From: Aliivibrio fischeri ATCC 7744 = JCM 18803 = DSM 507
Lineage (GTDB): Bacteria; Pseudomonadota; Gammaproteobacteria; Enterobacterales; Vibrionaceae
Assembly (NCBI RefSeq): GCF_023983475.1
Contig: NZ_CP092713.1
Coordinates: 992,001-1,056,000, forward strand
DNA length: 64,000 bases
Direction of reading: 5' to 3'
The notes under the pieces were generated by a model that was not told the DNA's origin, ran no database searches, and saw only the letters and a program-made list of their open reading frames with translations. Made by a program: the position numbers and the translations under genes. Below are positions 8,284-16,860 of this stretch, in pieces (position 1 is the first letter of the stretch; each line of letters begins with the position of its first letter).

Positions 8284-9003
8284 ATGAGCGTAATTATTAA
8301 ACGAATAGAAAAATGTGAAATGTTAGTATCGACTATAGTCAATACCTATTTTCTTGCAGACCAAAATAGTAAATTACTCATTCACTTACTTGGAGAATCA
8401 AAGCACCTAGATCGTTGGAAGGATTCTTATGCAGCAAGCGGAGTAAATACACTTCGTTTTTCTTTATATATGCACGTACTTTCTGAAGTTAGAGCTATTA
8501 TGTTTGATTCGCATTCTAAAGTTGCGAGTGTACCAAATATAATCAAGGTACTCGATGATCTAGATTTTCGGAAGAAGTTGAAAAAATGGTTTTGCGATGT
8601 ATCTAGTTGTCAGGTGTATTCAATAGGTGATTCATTATCTGAAGAATCAATTGAGTACATTCGTCAAGAAGAAGCTAAGGATAAAGAATTATACTTTGAC
8701 GAACTTTTATATAAAGCTACGGAGAATTATAAAAACTTAATTTCGTCTGAGCTTGGGATAAGGGTTAATAACGCAAGAAATAAAATGATTTCTCATAAAG
8801 AGTTCCAAACCACGAAGGAAGATGGACGTAGAGTTTTTGATGCATCAGATTTTGGCTTGGTTTATTCTGATGCAGCAGACATTCTAGAGGCATCTCATGA
8901 TATTATTTTCTCTTTATATTCTCTGTTTACAAAATCTCACTTTGATAGTCGAAATGAGATTAAGCATCATGAATTTGTAGCAAATGAGTTTTGGTCAAAG
9001 TAA
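8284..9003 (+). CDS. HEPN-motif protein, AbiU2-like
   Basis: 239 residues, ATG at 8284 after GAGGTTA. The protein is all-helical in appearance, with a stretch typical of AbiU2/HEPN proteins (LYMHVLSEVRAIMFD early) and the signature VNNARNKMISHKEF near residue 168, in which R and H are spaced as in the HEPN RNase site (R-x4-6-H). HEPN proteins are often RNases acting in toxin-antitoxin or abortive-infection systems. No antitoxin partner is in the cassette. The AbiU2 link is from pattern only. Confidence 0.65.
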   Translation: MSVIIKRIEKCEMLVSTIVNTYFLADQNSKLLIHLLGESKHLDRWKDSYAASGVNTLRFSLYMHVLSEVRAIMFDSHSKVASVPNIIKVLDDLDFRKKLKKWFCDVSSCQVYSIGDSLSEESIEYIRQEEAKDKELYFDELLYKATENYKNLISSELGIRVNNARNKMISHKEFQTTKEDGRRVFDASDFGLVYSDAADILEASHDIIFSLYSLFTKSHFDSRNEIKHHEFVANEFWSK

Positions 9004-9006
9004 TTC

Positions 9007-9133
9007 GTCTAACAAATGCATCAACACGATTTGCTACACTCGGCATTGTCAGTTTGCCTTTAGTTTTAGTGATTAAGGCAGTAAAATTCAGTTAAGTCTG
9101 TATCGTAGCAAACGTGTTATGCAGGCGTTATGT
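9007..9133 (+). repeat. attC 11 (class 2)
   Basis: R'' GTCTAAC at 9007-9013, core GTTATGT at 9127-9133. R'' mismatches the cassette's GTTAGGC start by one G:T pair, the only such mismatch found. Confidence 0.94.
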
Positions 9134-9147
9134 GAATGGAGTCTAAA

Positions 9148-9663
9148 ATGTCCTCAGTCCCAAAAAATAAAGATGAGTTAGTTGATGCGATTAGCTCTAT
9201 TTCATCTAAATTATTAGTTGATTATCAATCTATTCCATCGGAGTTATCTCGTTATTTGGAAATTGAAGGAAACGTAAAAAATACAAAAGTTAGTGTTTGC
9301 GATACTCTTTCATATTTAATAGGTTGGGGTAAGCTGGTTCTTAAATGGTATCAGCTAAAATCAGATGGAAAGTCTGTAGATTTCCCTGAGACCGGTTATA
9401 AATGGAATCAACTAGGTGAATTAGCTCAAAGCTTCCAAGCTCATTATAAAGACTGGGATTTCGTTGATTTACAGCTTGAGTTTAAATCGACAACTAAAGA
9501 AATTTTAGATCTAATTAATAGCCTTGATAATTATGTTTTATATGAAATCCTGTGGTATGAGCAATGGACGTTAGGACGAATGATCCAATTTAATACATCG
9601 TCACCAATGAAAAATATGAGAACAAAAGTAAGACGCTTTAAAAAGGCTCATGGGATCAATTAG
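9148..9663 (+). CDS. dfsB: ClbS/DfsB-family protein
   Basis: 171 residues with the family pattern from end to end: VPKNKDELVDAISS, then SVCDTLSYLIGWGKLVLKWYQLKSDGKSVDFPETGYKWNQLGELAQSF, and the final WTLGRMIQFNTSSPMKNMRTKVRRFKK. The fold is a four-helix DinB-like bundle. ClbS of the colibactin cluster is a cyclopropane hydrolase that protects DNA from colibactin; cassette relatives may resist genotoxins. I chose ATG 9148 because GGAG at 9138-9141 is correctly spaced from it; the in-frame ATG at 9136 has no ribosome site. Confidence 0.88.
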   Translation: MSSVPKNKDELVDAISSISSKLLVDYQSIPSELSRYLEIEGNVKNTKVSVCDTLSYLIGWGKLVLKWYQLKSDGKSVDFPETGYKWNQLGELAQSFQAHYKDWDFVDLQLEFKSTTKEILDLINSLDNYVLYEILWYEQWTLGRMIQFNTSSPMKNMRTKVRRFKKAHGIN

Positions 9664-9670
9664 GCAATTC

Positions 9671-9797
9671 ACATAACAAATGCATCAACACGATTTGCTA
9701 CACTCGGCGTTGTCAGTTTGCCTTTAGTTTCAGTGATTAAGGCGTTAAAATTCAGCTAGACCTGTATGGTAGCAAACGTGTTATGCAGGCGTTGTGC
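9671..9797 (+). repeat. attC 12 (class 2)
   Basis: R'' ACATAAC at 9671-9677, core GTTGTGC at 9791-9797. Confidence 0.95.
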
Positions 9798-10247
9798 GTA
9801 CTGAGTCCGAAATTTTTTGCACGGTTCCTCAATGGAAACGAGACTTTTGTAAACGCTATTTAGTTATCGCAACTCCTCTTCTTTGTTGCCTTTTAGTGTT
9901 CGTTTTATCAGGTTCGGCAATTAAGTATTGTCGGCCTAAATTCATGCGTTTCAGAGGCATTTTTACGCTTCAATGGTTCTTTGTGTTGCCTCATTTTAGC
10001 CTGAATCCGTGTTTTCCTCGCCGCATTTTCAATCCCAATTGTGGTTAGGATATTTGGTTTTTTAGTTCCAAACTAGCTGAAACCAAGCCGTTCAAATGGC
10101 GTTGTAAATGTATTTGTTTTTCTTCACATTATTTCTAGTTTTATGTTCATTTTGTTCGCTTAATTACCATCGGTGAATTAGAATCAGGGCTTAGACAATT
10201 TTTGCGGGGCAGTTCTTTACCAAGCTAGCCAAGCCGAAAGTAAGCAC
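9792..10247 (+). repeat. type-A ORF-less cassette body, copy A2
   Basis: Variant with the AAACGAGACTTTTGTAAACG 5' segment instead of the usual CTTTCGTAGTTTCGG stem. Family start and GCACGCACAAC end are intact. No conserved frame. Confidence 0.85.
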
Positions 10248-10372
10248 GCACAACAATCGCATCAACACGATTTATTACACTCGGCGTTCTGGGTTTGTCT
10301 TGGGTTTTGTGATTAGGGCGGTTAATTCAGGTTGGTTTGTATAGTAATAAACGTGTTATGCCAGCGTTATGT
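10248..10372 (+). repeat. attC 13 (class 4)
   Basis: R'' GCACAAC at 10248-10254, core GTTATGT at 10366-10372. Confidence 0.94.
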
Positions 10373-10387
10373 GCAAGGTAGGAAAAG

Positions 10388-10825
10388 TTGAAAACTAAAA
10401 TGGATTGGAAAATGTGGCAGCTTATGGAAGCACCGTCATTAATTCAGCAAATTGAAATGTGGTTGGACTTAATCGATAAATATGGAGCAGATGAATGGTC
10501 TAGTTGTGATATGGAAGCTGATGGCTGGCAATTATTATTGAGGTGTAGAACTAATGATATTGTTGGTAATTGTATGGTTATTGCTACAATACGGCTTGAT
10601 GAAAAATTGCAGAATAAAGGCAGATTAAAATCGTTTCTTAATTATTTATCAGATGTTACACCTTGGCCGACAATAGCAATTGAGCAAATAGAGAATAAAG
10701 ATTTAATTAGGTTTTGTAAAAAAAATAAATTTACACAGATTAGTCCTCGGTACAGTGACTCTTTTCGTATAGAAAAAGATAAACTAATACGATTTAATGT
10801 GGATGAATTTCAAGCATATATTTAG
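10388..10825 (+). CDS. hypothetical protein, weakly GNAT-like
   Basis: 145 residues. The TTG at 10388 is preferred because AGGA at 10380-10383 is nearby; an ATG follows at 10400. It opens MDWKMWQLMEAPSLIQQIEMWLDLIDKYGADEW. The C-terminal segment ENKDLIRFCKKNKFTQIS resembles the last helix and strand of acetyltransferases (…a..fyek.GF), and KGRLKSFLNYL could be a degenerate CoA loop. The family is not certain. Confidence 0.6.
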   Translation: MKTKMDWKMWQLMEAPSLIQQIEMWLDLIDKYGADEWSSCDMEADGWQLLLRCRTNDIVGNCMVIATIRLDEKLQNKGRLKSFLNYLSDVTPWPTIAIEQIENKDLIRFCKKNKFTQISPRYSDSFRIEKDKLIRFNVDEFQAYI

Positions 10826-10830
10826 TAAGC

Positions 10831-10955
10831 ACATAACAAATGCATCAACACGATTTGCTACATTCGGCATTCTAGATTTCTTTTGGTTTACCGTATTAAG
10901 TGGTAAATTTAGGCTTAATCTGCATGGTAGCAAACGTGTTATGCAGGCGTTATGT
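10831..10955 (+). repeat. attC 14 (class 1)
   Basis: R'' ACATAAC at 10831-10837, core GTTATGT at 10949-10955. Confidence 0.95.
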
Positions 10956-10991
10956 GTACATAGAGACTCTACCAAAAGGACTCGGTATTAA

Positions 10992-11549
10992 ATGAAAATT
11001 GTAATAGTTACAGATATCTTCGGACTATGTGAGTCGATTGATAACCTAATCAGGCATCTAGCTCATTATATGATAAATCCTGTGGTTATTGAGCCATATC
11101 AAGGCGTACGTTATAACTTTCTTAGTGAGCAAGACGCTTATGAAGCTTTTATTGAGCAATGCGGTCATGATAAATACTTCTCTTTGGTTTCTAAGTCTCT
11201 TTCAATAGAGAAGCCGGAATTAATTATTGGTTTTAGTGCAGGAGCAAGCGCGGTGTGGAGGGTATCTAATTTGGATAATTTAGAGTGCAGGGGAGCAATC
11301 TGTTTTTATCCGGCACAAATACGAAATCATCTTGATATTAAGCCTAAATTTCCACTAAAGGTAGTTTTCCCCTGTACAGAGAGTGCATTTGATGTGCTCG
11401 ATATTAGCAATAGGGTTTTATCCTATGAAAATGTAAACACAGACATCACTCCTTTTCAGCATGGTTTTATGAACAATCGTTCTGCGGCATATGATTTATC
11501 GGGTGAGATGTATGGTTTGAAACTTATCGAAATGAATATATCATCTTAG
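10992..11549 (+). CDS. alpha/beta-hydrolase, dienelactone hydrolase-like
   Basis: 185 residues. The first strand KIVIVTDIFGL is followed by a helix, then ELIIGFSAGASAVWRV, which holds the nucleophile elbow G-F-S-A-G. Near the end QHGFMNNRS gives a catalytic His in the HGF/HAF context usual for dienelactone hydrolases. The acid residue cannot be placed with confidence. ATG at 10992, about 11 nt after AAAGGA. The substrate is unknown. Single-gene cassette. Confidence 0.78.
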   Translation: MKIVIVTDIFGLCESIDNLIRHLAHYMINPVVIEPYQGVRYNFLSEQDAYEAFIEQCGHDKYFSLVSKSLSIEKPELIIGFSAGASAVWRVSNLDNLECRGAICFYPAQIRNHLDIKPKFPLKVVFPCTESAFDVLDISNRVLSYENVNTDITPFQHGFMNNRSAAYDLSGEMYGLKLIEMNISS

Positions 11550-11568
11550 CGTATCGGTGTAAGCGTAC

Positions 11569-11695
11569 ACATAACAAATGCATCAACACGATTTGCTACA
11601 CTCGGCGTTGTCAGTTTGCCTTTAATTTCAGTGATTAAGGCGTTAAAATTCAGCTAGGTCTGCATGGTAGCAAACGTGTTATGCAGGCGTTATAA
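11569..11695 (+). repeat. attC 15 (class 2)
   Basis: R'' ACATAAC at 11569-11575, core GTTATAA at 11689-11695. Confidence 0.95.
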
Positions 11696-11713
11696 CAAAG
11701 AGGAGTTCTAAAT

Positions 11714-12856
11714 TTGAGTGAAATATTTGAAATAGCATATGCAGCAGCTTCCAATAGAATATGTTTTTTCACTGGTACAGGTTTTTCAAAAGCAGTTACA
11801 GGTGGAAGGGCTCCAAGTTGGCAAGGATTGTTGGAAGATTTGACTGATTTATTGCCAAATGGAAAAGATACGAAGAACGCATTATTCCCAGAAGATGGAA
11901 AAAATCCTTTGAGCTTAGAAGAGTGTGCTCAAGTCATCGGGATAGAGTTGTCGAGTATTGGCTTAAATATACATACAGAAACCGCACGTTTGATAGAGTC
12001 TGTAGATATTTCTGATGATATAGAACCTATAGTTGAATTTATGTCTAAAAGATCTTTTCGTGCAGTGACAACTAACTACGATAAGCTACTTGAGCAAATT
12101 TCTGGTGAATCTGATTGTCACTCTATCGCACCAGGGCTTCCAATTCCAAGGTCACTATCTCGAGCTAAAGTTTACCATGTACATGGTTCAATTGATTCTG
12201 CTAATAATATGATTATCACTTCAGATGATTACTTTAAGTTTTTAAATGGAGAATCGTACTTTTCTAGGAAATTAAGCACAGTTCTACATGAAAACACTGT
12301 AGTTATTTTAGGCTACTCACTTGGTGATACTAACTTAAAAGCAATTATTAGTGACTATAAAGGTTTTTCTAAAAACCATGTAGTTAGCTCAAATATTTTT
12401 CTTGTCTCTAGATCACCGGTTGTTCAGCAGGTCAAAGATTACTACTCGCATTGCTATGGAATAAGAGTTATTGATAACACTGATGTTCTCGAATTTTTCA
12501 TATTGCTTAATGATCGCTTAGCCGAAGCTGAAAAATGTGTTGAATTCTCAGTTAGTAATATTAAAAAGGTTATTCTCGAAAATCATTCATATAAAAAGAC
12601 TTATTTGAGTGTGTATAACTCGTTTTATGAAGTTATTTCCTCAATTGCAGCTGCTGGTTTTAGTATTAATAATACAAGGGTCGTAGAAGCACTAGGTAAG
12701 ATCATAGAATCAAAAACGGAACTTACTCATGAAAATAATGCGTGGGATCAATACGTTCAATTGGCTAATTGGTTGATATATATTGCTAGTATTTTAGATA
12801 TAAAAGGTACATCCCTTGAAGATTGTCTCGTCCTAAAATACGTTGACGATTTTTAA
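11714..12856 (+). pseudogene. SIR2-family NADase-like defence protein, truncated by an IS
   Basis: TTG start at 11714 after AAGAGGAG. It holds the SIR2 Rossmann motifs: RICFFTGTGFSKAVTGG near residue 12 (NAD-binding G-T-G-F/A), RAVTTNYDKLLEQ near 117, KVYHVHGSID near 155 (the catalytic His context of SIR2) and TVVILGYSLGDTNL. Such proteins degrade NAD+ during phage infection in several systems. An IS3-family element entered after the codon for Asp in GTSLED (12821-12823), so the last ten residues here are IS-encoded. The original C-terminus survives at 14137-14337. The SIR2 domain is complete, so partial activity is possible. Confidence 0.85.
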
Positions 12857-12863
12857 TTGAAAG

Positions 12864-13697
12864 CTAAGTGCGTACGCACTTGGCTTTTTTGTGTACTTGA
12901 TTTGGTGTACTCATTCCCAAGCTTAAATGTGGCCGCATTTCATTATAAATAAAAATAGATTCTTCAACTAAATGCCTTAACTCCTCTAAATCTTTACAGT
13001 CATACAAAAGAAACTCTTGTTTAAGTATCCCATTTATTCGCTCTGCTAATGCATTTTGATAGCAATCATAACCATCCGTCATTGATGGCTTAATATCATT
13101 TTTATTCAATTTTTCCTGATAAACCTTTGAACAATACTGTAATCCTCGGTCTGAATGATGAATCGTACTCCTTTGATATTGACGGCTATCTATCGCCATA
13201 TCAAGAGCTTTGACTACATCAGTAGCTTTCATTTCATCACTTAATTCATATCCCATTATCTTTCGACTATAAGCATCTGTTACTAAAGATAAATAATGAA
13301 TACCTTTTTGTGATTGAACGTAAGTGATATCACTAACAAAAACCTCTTCAGATGCTTGAGGTGTTACTTCTTTAAGTAAATTAGGATGTTTTTTCATCCA
13401 ATGCTTACTATAGGTAGTTTTTGTATAACTTCGTTTAGGTTTTACTAATAAGCACTCATTTCTTAAATAGGAAAAAAAGTTATCTCTGCCTAACTTTATG
13501 CCATGAGTGATGAATTTGGGCTTAAGTAAAAAATATAATTTTTTACCTCCAATACGAGGCATATATCGACGAATTTCTTGCACCATATTTTTAACCGGTG
13601 AAAGTTCAACGGCACGTTTCAGAGCTCTACGTTCTTGTTGGTATATACATTGTCTTGTAATGCCAAGTAGCTGACTAGCTCGCTCTAAGCTGATCAT
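12864..13697 (-). CDS. IS3-family transposase OrfB (integrase core)
   Basis: 277 residues. It begins MISLERASQLLGITRQCIYQ, then the HTH_21-like region (RRYMPRIGGKKLYFLL), and an rve core with VFVSDITYVQS (first Asp), HHSDRGLQYCS (second Asp) and NALAERINGILKQEF (Glu). It starts with an ATG that overlaps the OrfA stop by 4 nt, so translation is likely coupled. It looks intact. Confidence 0.93.
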   Translation of the reverse strand: MISLERASQLLGITRQCIYQQERRALKRAVELSPVKNMVQEIRRYMPRIGGKKLYFLLKPKFITHGIKLGRDNFFSYLRNECLLVKPKRSYTKTTYSKHWMKKHPNLLKEVTPQASEEVFVSDITYVQSQKGIHYLSLVTDAYSRKIMGYELSDEMKATDVVKALDMAIDSRQYQRSTIHHSDRGLQYCSKVYQEKLNKNDIKPSMTDGYDCYQNALAERINGILKQEFLLYDCKDLEELRHLVEESIFIYNEMRPHLSLGMSTPNQVHKKAKCVRT

Positions 13698-14092
13698 TTT
13701 CTGCTTTTGAAGACTTCTTGCTCCTTGGCAATATACTTTTTTCTAAGGCCTGCACCATGTTCTGCGTCCATGATATTCACTACTTCATTAAGTAATAAAT
13801 TACGCATTCTTTCATCATCAAGCTCTCGCTCTAAACGTTTAATTTTTTGTGCAGGCGATTCTTTCGCTTTCGGGGATTTAGGCATAATAATCTTAGGTGA
13901 TTGAGACCAGTCCATCTTACCGTGTTTTCTTAACCAAGTAAGTACGGTAGATCGACCTTGAATGCCATAAATGTTTTGAGCTTGCTTATAGGTCATATCG
14001 CCTTTTTCTATAGCGGCAACAAGCTGCAATTTAAAGCCTAATGAATAATCGCGTTGAGTTCGCTTATTCTTTGTTTTTTCTTGATTTGTCAT
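13694..14092 (-). CDS. IS3-family transposase OrfA
   Basis: 132 residues with an N-terminal helix-turn-helix (DYSLGFKLQLVAAIEKGDMTYKQAQNIYGIQGRSTVLTWLRKHGK) and a C-terminal coiled coil (KIKRLERELDDERMRNLLLNEVVNIMD). It recognises the IS ends and partners OrfB. Confidence 0.92.
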   Translation of the reverse strand: MTNQEKTKNKRTQRDYSLGFKLQLVAAIEKGDMTYKQAQNIYGIQGRSTVLTWLRKHGKMDWSQSPKIIMPKSPKAKESPAQKIKRLERELDDERMRNLLLNEVVNIMDAEHGAGLRKKYIAKEQEVFKSRK

Positions 14093-14136
14093 ATAAAAGT
14101 CCTAAATGTGTAAACACATTTCAGGACGAGACAGAT

Positions 14137-14337
14137 ATATATCTAAAAGCAGTGAAACGTTCGATGGAAACAATGAGGCGTGAACTTTATTTTGGTTATT
14201 CATGGCATGCTTATAAAGCTTGGAATAGAGGTTGGGCAAATATAACCCCTGAAAATAGGTCTCTCATTAAGCAGTTTATTGAAGCTAATTCTACGTATGA
14301 AGATGCCTTAGCAATTGTCCAGAAATCTTTGTTATAA
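14137..14337 (+). pseudogene. detached C-terminus of the SIR2-family protein
   Basis: In frame with 11714-12823 once the IS and one GAT copy are removed, it encodes IYLKAVKRSMETMRRELYFGYSWHAYKAWNRGWANITPENRSLIKQF and ends KSLL. The restored protein would be about 435 residues. The cassette start (GTTATAACAAAG) mirrors the end (CTTTGTTATAAC at 14327-14338), confirming one disrupted cassette. Confidence 0.85.
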
Positions 14338-14456
14338 CAAATGCATCAACACGATTTACTACACTCGGCATCTCAGGTTGTCGGGTGTTTCTCGTTTTAA
14401 GGCGTCAATATTGAGTATAATTGCATAGTAGTAAACGTGTTATGCTGGCGTTACAC
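14332..14456 (+). repeat. attC 16 (class 3)
   Basis: R'' TTATAAC at 14332-14338, core GTTACAC at 14450-14456. Confidence 0.95.
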
Positions 14457-14911
14457 GAACTAAAGATTGCAGTTTTTTTGGCTCAGTTCAGCGATTGAGC
14501 CATTAGTTTTTTAGGCGTGAAAGTAAGGTGGATTTCCTTTTTCTTTGTTGCCTTTTAATATTCGTTTTATCAGGTTCGGCAATTGACCATTATTGCCAAA
14601 AGTTCATGGGTTTCAGAAACCAATTTAGGCTTCAATTGTTCATGGTTTTGCCTCATTTCAGTTTGCATTAGTGTTTTGCTCGCAGCATTTTCAATCCCAA
14701 TTGTTGTTGGGATATTTGGTTTATCAGCTCAAAACTGGCTGAAACCAAATCGTACAAATGGTGCAAGAAAAAGGGATTGTTTCGTTTCACTGTTATTGTC
14801 GTTGAAATGATATTTTGCTCGCTTAATTTAGCCAGTCTAATTAAACTCAGTTTACAGTAAGTCTTGGTAAATCAATTCTTTACCAATTAAAGTGAAGCGT
14901 TGACAAAGATC
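14451..14911 (+). repeat. type-B ORF-less cassette body, copy B2
   Basis: Family start and end are intact, with the GGCTCA/TGAGCC hairpin. Unlike most B copies it ends in a class 2 attC rather than class 5, so its recombination site has been exchanged. Confidence 0.85.
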
Positions 14912-15038
14912 GTGTAACAAATGCATCAACACGATTTGCTACACTCGGCGTTGTCAGTTTGTCTTTAGTTTCAGTGATTAAGGCAGTAAAATTCAGCTAG
15001 GTCTGTATGGTAGCAAACGTGTTATGCAGGCGTTAGGT
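14912..15038 (+). repeat. attC 17 (class 2)
   Basis: R'' GTGTAAC at 14912-14918, core GTTAGGT at 15032-15038. Confidence 0.95.
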
Positions 15039-15059
15039 GAAAATTAAGAGGGTTAATAG

Positions 15060-15683
15060 TTGTCAAAAGTTGAAGATACAGTTACTTTTCGGGTATATGA
15101 AATTATTCGTGAGGAATCTCCTAGATGTTCAGATCCATTTTATGAGTCAGTTGAATTTGAAATAATTAATTTTACCAAAAAAAGAACACATAAATTTTGG
15201 GCTTTTTTGGATGAGTTAGTTCCTAATCATGTCTGTAACCGACAGCGTTGTTATCCTGTTTGTGGTTGTTTAGATTGTAATACATTAAAAAGTGAAGAGG
15301 TTTTGAAATTAGAAGAGTTACAAAATACATACGATCATGGTTGGCCTGTATTTGATTGGGGGCAATTTAATATGCCAAGAGGCATTAAGTTCACACCTGA
15401 AAGCCAAGTTTTGAATAAACGTCCTCAAACTTATGATAGAGAGAAGCGACTCAATAAGCAGGAGATTATCAATGTGATTGGTGCAGTTAATGAAATAATT
15501 AAAAGGCATAGATCTGAGATTGGTGCATTTCCATATATAGCACTACCTATATCTGAAAATGTGGATTCAATTTATAAAAAAGCGATGAATGGTAATCTAG
15601 GAATTAACTTGCATTTTCCTGTATCAAGAGTAACACTAAGGTATGAAGATAAAGAATGCGGAGCTGCTTATGTTATATGCTAA
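15060..15683 (+). CDS. cysteine-rich hypothetical protein, 207 aa
   Basis: TTG start at 15060, after AAGAGGGTT. The middle carries CNRQRCYPVCGCLDCN, a cluster of five cysteines with C-x4-C-x3-C-x-C-x2-C spacing that could bind zinc. The rest is charged with no membrane segment. No family is recognised. The 3' end overlaps the next frame by 41 nt, which suggests coupled translation or an old frameshift. Confidence 0.6.
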   Translation: MSKVEDTVTFRVYEIIREESPRCSDPFYESVEFEIINFTKKRTHKFWAFLDELVPNHVCNRQRCYPVCGCLDCNTLKSEEVLKLEELQNTYDHGWPVFDWGQFNMPRGIKFTPESQVLNKRPQTYDREKRLNKQEIINVIGAVNEIIKRHRSEIGAFPYIALPISENVDSIYKKAMNGNLGINLHFPVSRVTLRYEDKECGAAYVIC

Positions 15684-15990
15684 TTTATTATGTAAACGTG
15701 ATACAACAGTACAATCTGTGAAAGTATTAGCGATTCGTAGACAGATAACAATTATGCATACTATGAAAATCGGAACAAATGTATATGATGTTCATACTAC
15801 ACTCGCTGATTTTTACAGAGCTGCATTTATTCAGTCTTCTATTAATCGAGATTATATTCAATCCTCTATTGATCGAGATTATATACAACCTAGATTGCAA
15901 GCTAGAATTGCCAGAGCTAAATTAGCTAGAAAGAATAAAAAAACAATAGTTCTAGTGTCTGGCGATGAACGATTTTCAGGCTTCGATTAA
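15643..15990 (+). CDS. small basic hypothetical protein with an internal repeat
   Basis: 115 residues in the +1 frame relative to its neighbour, ATG at 15643 after TAAGG (or ATG 15670). It has a tandem repeat of about ten residues, with FIQSSINRDYIQSSIDRDYIQ seen as two near-copies of YIQSSI(N/D)RD, then a basic tail (RLQARIARAKLARKNKK). The stop lies just before attC 18. It could be the continuation of the upstream gene after a frameshift. Confidence 0.45.
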   Translation: MKIKNAELLMLYANLLCKRDTTVQSVKVLAIRRQITIMHTMKIGTNVYDVHTTLADFYRAAFIQSSINRDYIQSSIDRDYIQPRLQARIARAKLARKNKKTIVLVSGDERFSGFD

Positions 15991-15994
15991 TTTC

Positions 15995-16119
15995 ACCTAA
16001 CAAATGCATCAACACGATTTACTACACTCGGCATCTCAGATTGTCGGGTGTTTCTCGTTTTAGGGCGTCAATATTAAGTATAATCGCATAGTAGTAAACG
16101 TGTTATGCAGGCGTTATGC
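15995..16119 (+). repeat. attC 18 (class 3)
   Basis: R'' ACCTAAC at 15995-16001, core GTTATGC at 16113-16119. Confidence 0.95.
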
Positions 16120-16144
16120 CTCAGTTTTGCTTTGAAATACGGTT

Positions 16145-16171
16145 TTGCTCATTATGCAGCAACTTTATAAT
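16145..16171 (+). promoter_or_regulatory. candidate cassette promoter
   Basis: A perfect TATAAT at 16166-16171 is preceded by TTGCTC at 16145-16150 with a 15-nt spacer. It sits in the 125-nt leader of this cassette. The spacer is short, so strength is uncertain. Confidence 0.35.
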
Positions 16172-16243
16172 AGAGCATATTGTTCAAATTGTATTTTTAG
16201 TTAAGTATTCGTCCTATGTTATAAAGCATTTATGGGAATACTT

Positions 16244-16678
16244 ATGAATTGGCGTATTTTTCGGATAATAATTATTACTTTGAGCACATGCATAAGTATC
16301 ATGTCAACTTACTATACAGTTCCTTTAGAAAGTACAAATCTACCATTAATTGAACAATTAAAATCTCTACTGCTTATTTTTGTTGCAAGTCTTTTAGGTT
16401 TGTTTTTTATCATTGGTATTCAGGCATTTAATCCGTATTCAAGTAAACTGTGGGTTGTTCCGTCTTGGGAAATAAACCCATTTACAAAAAAGCAACCAAT
16501 TGTGTTTTTTCATTTCGTCGCATGGTTCATTACTGTTCAATCTATTGTTCAATTAATATTCAGCATACTTTGTGGTTATTCGTATTGGTCTGCATTATTA
16601 GGGACTGTATTTGGTCTATCAATATTTATCGGGTTAAGGCTAGTACGAATAGCATTTCATTTTAAGTTTCGAGATTGA
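16244..16678 (+). CDS. membrane protein, 144 aa
   Basis: ATG 16244 is chosen because GGGAA lies 6 nt upstream; an in-frame ATG at 16232 lacks a site. About four membrane segments are seen: RIIIITLSTCISIMS, LLLIFVASLLGLFFIIGI, FFHFVAWFITVQSIVQLIFSIL and ALLGTVFGLSIFIGL. No recognised family. The cassette has an unusually long leader with a possible own promoter. Confidence 0.7.
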   Translation: MNWRIFRIIIITLSTCISIMSTYYTVPLESTNLPLIEQLKSLLLIFVASLLGLFFIIGIQAFNPYSSKLWVVPSWEINPFTKKQPIVFFHFVAWFITVQSIVQLIFSILCGYSYWSALLGTVFGLSIFIGLRLVRIAFHFKFRD

Positions 16679-16719
16679 TTTCTATAAAAGAATTTATTTA
16701 TTGTTATCGAAACGTATAG

Positions 16720-16844
16720 GCATAACAAATGCATCAACACGATTTACTACACTCGGCATCTCAGGTTGTCGGGTGTTTCTCGTTTTAAGGCGTCAATATT
16801 GAGTATAATTGCATAGTAGTAAACGTGTTATGCAGGCGTTAACT
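16720..16844 (+). repeat. attC 19 (class 3)
   Basis: R'' GCATAAC at 16720-16726, core GTTAACT at 16838-16844. Confidence 0.95.
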
Positions 16845-16860
16845 GTCATTGGAGGTTAAA

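Larger units (their letters stand above)
12824..14133 (-). mobile_element. IS3-family insertion sequence in the SIR2 gene
   Basis: 1310 bp. The ends are inverted repeats beginning TGTCTCGTCCT on the left and finishing AGGACGAGACA on the right, with further partial matches over about 24 bp. A 3-bp target duplication GAT is at 12821-12823 and 14134-14136. It carries two overlapping transposase frames on the minus strand. Confidence 0.9.

Noticed and set aside
9794-10048. 84-codon frame within type-A copy A2 (and similar 60-100 codon frames in other A and B copies)
   Set aside because: The frames differ between copies because of indels, start inside attC or lack ribosome sites, and are AT-rich chance frames in a non-coding repeat.
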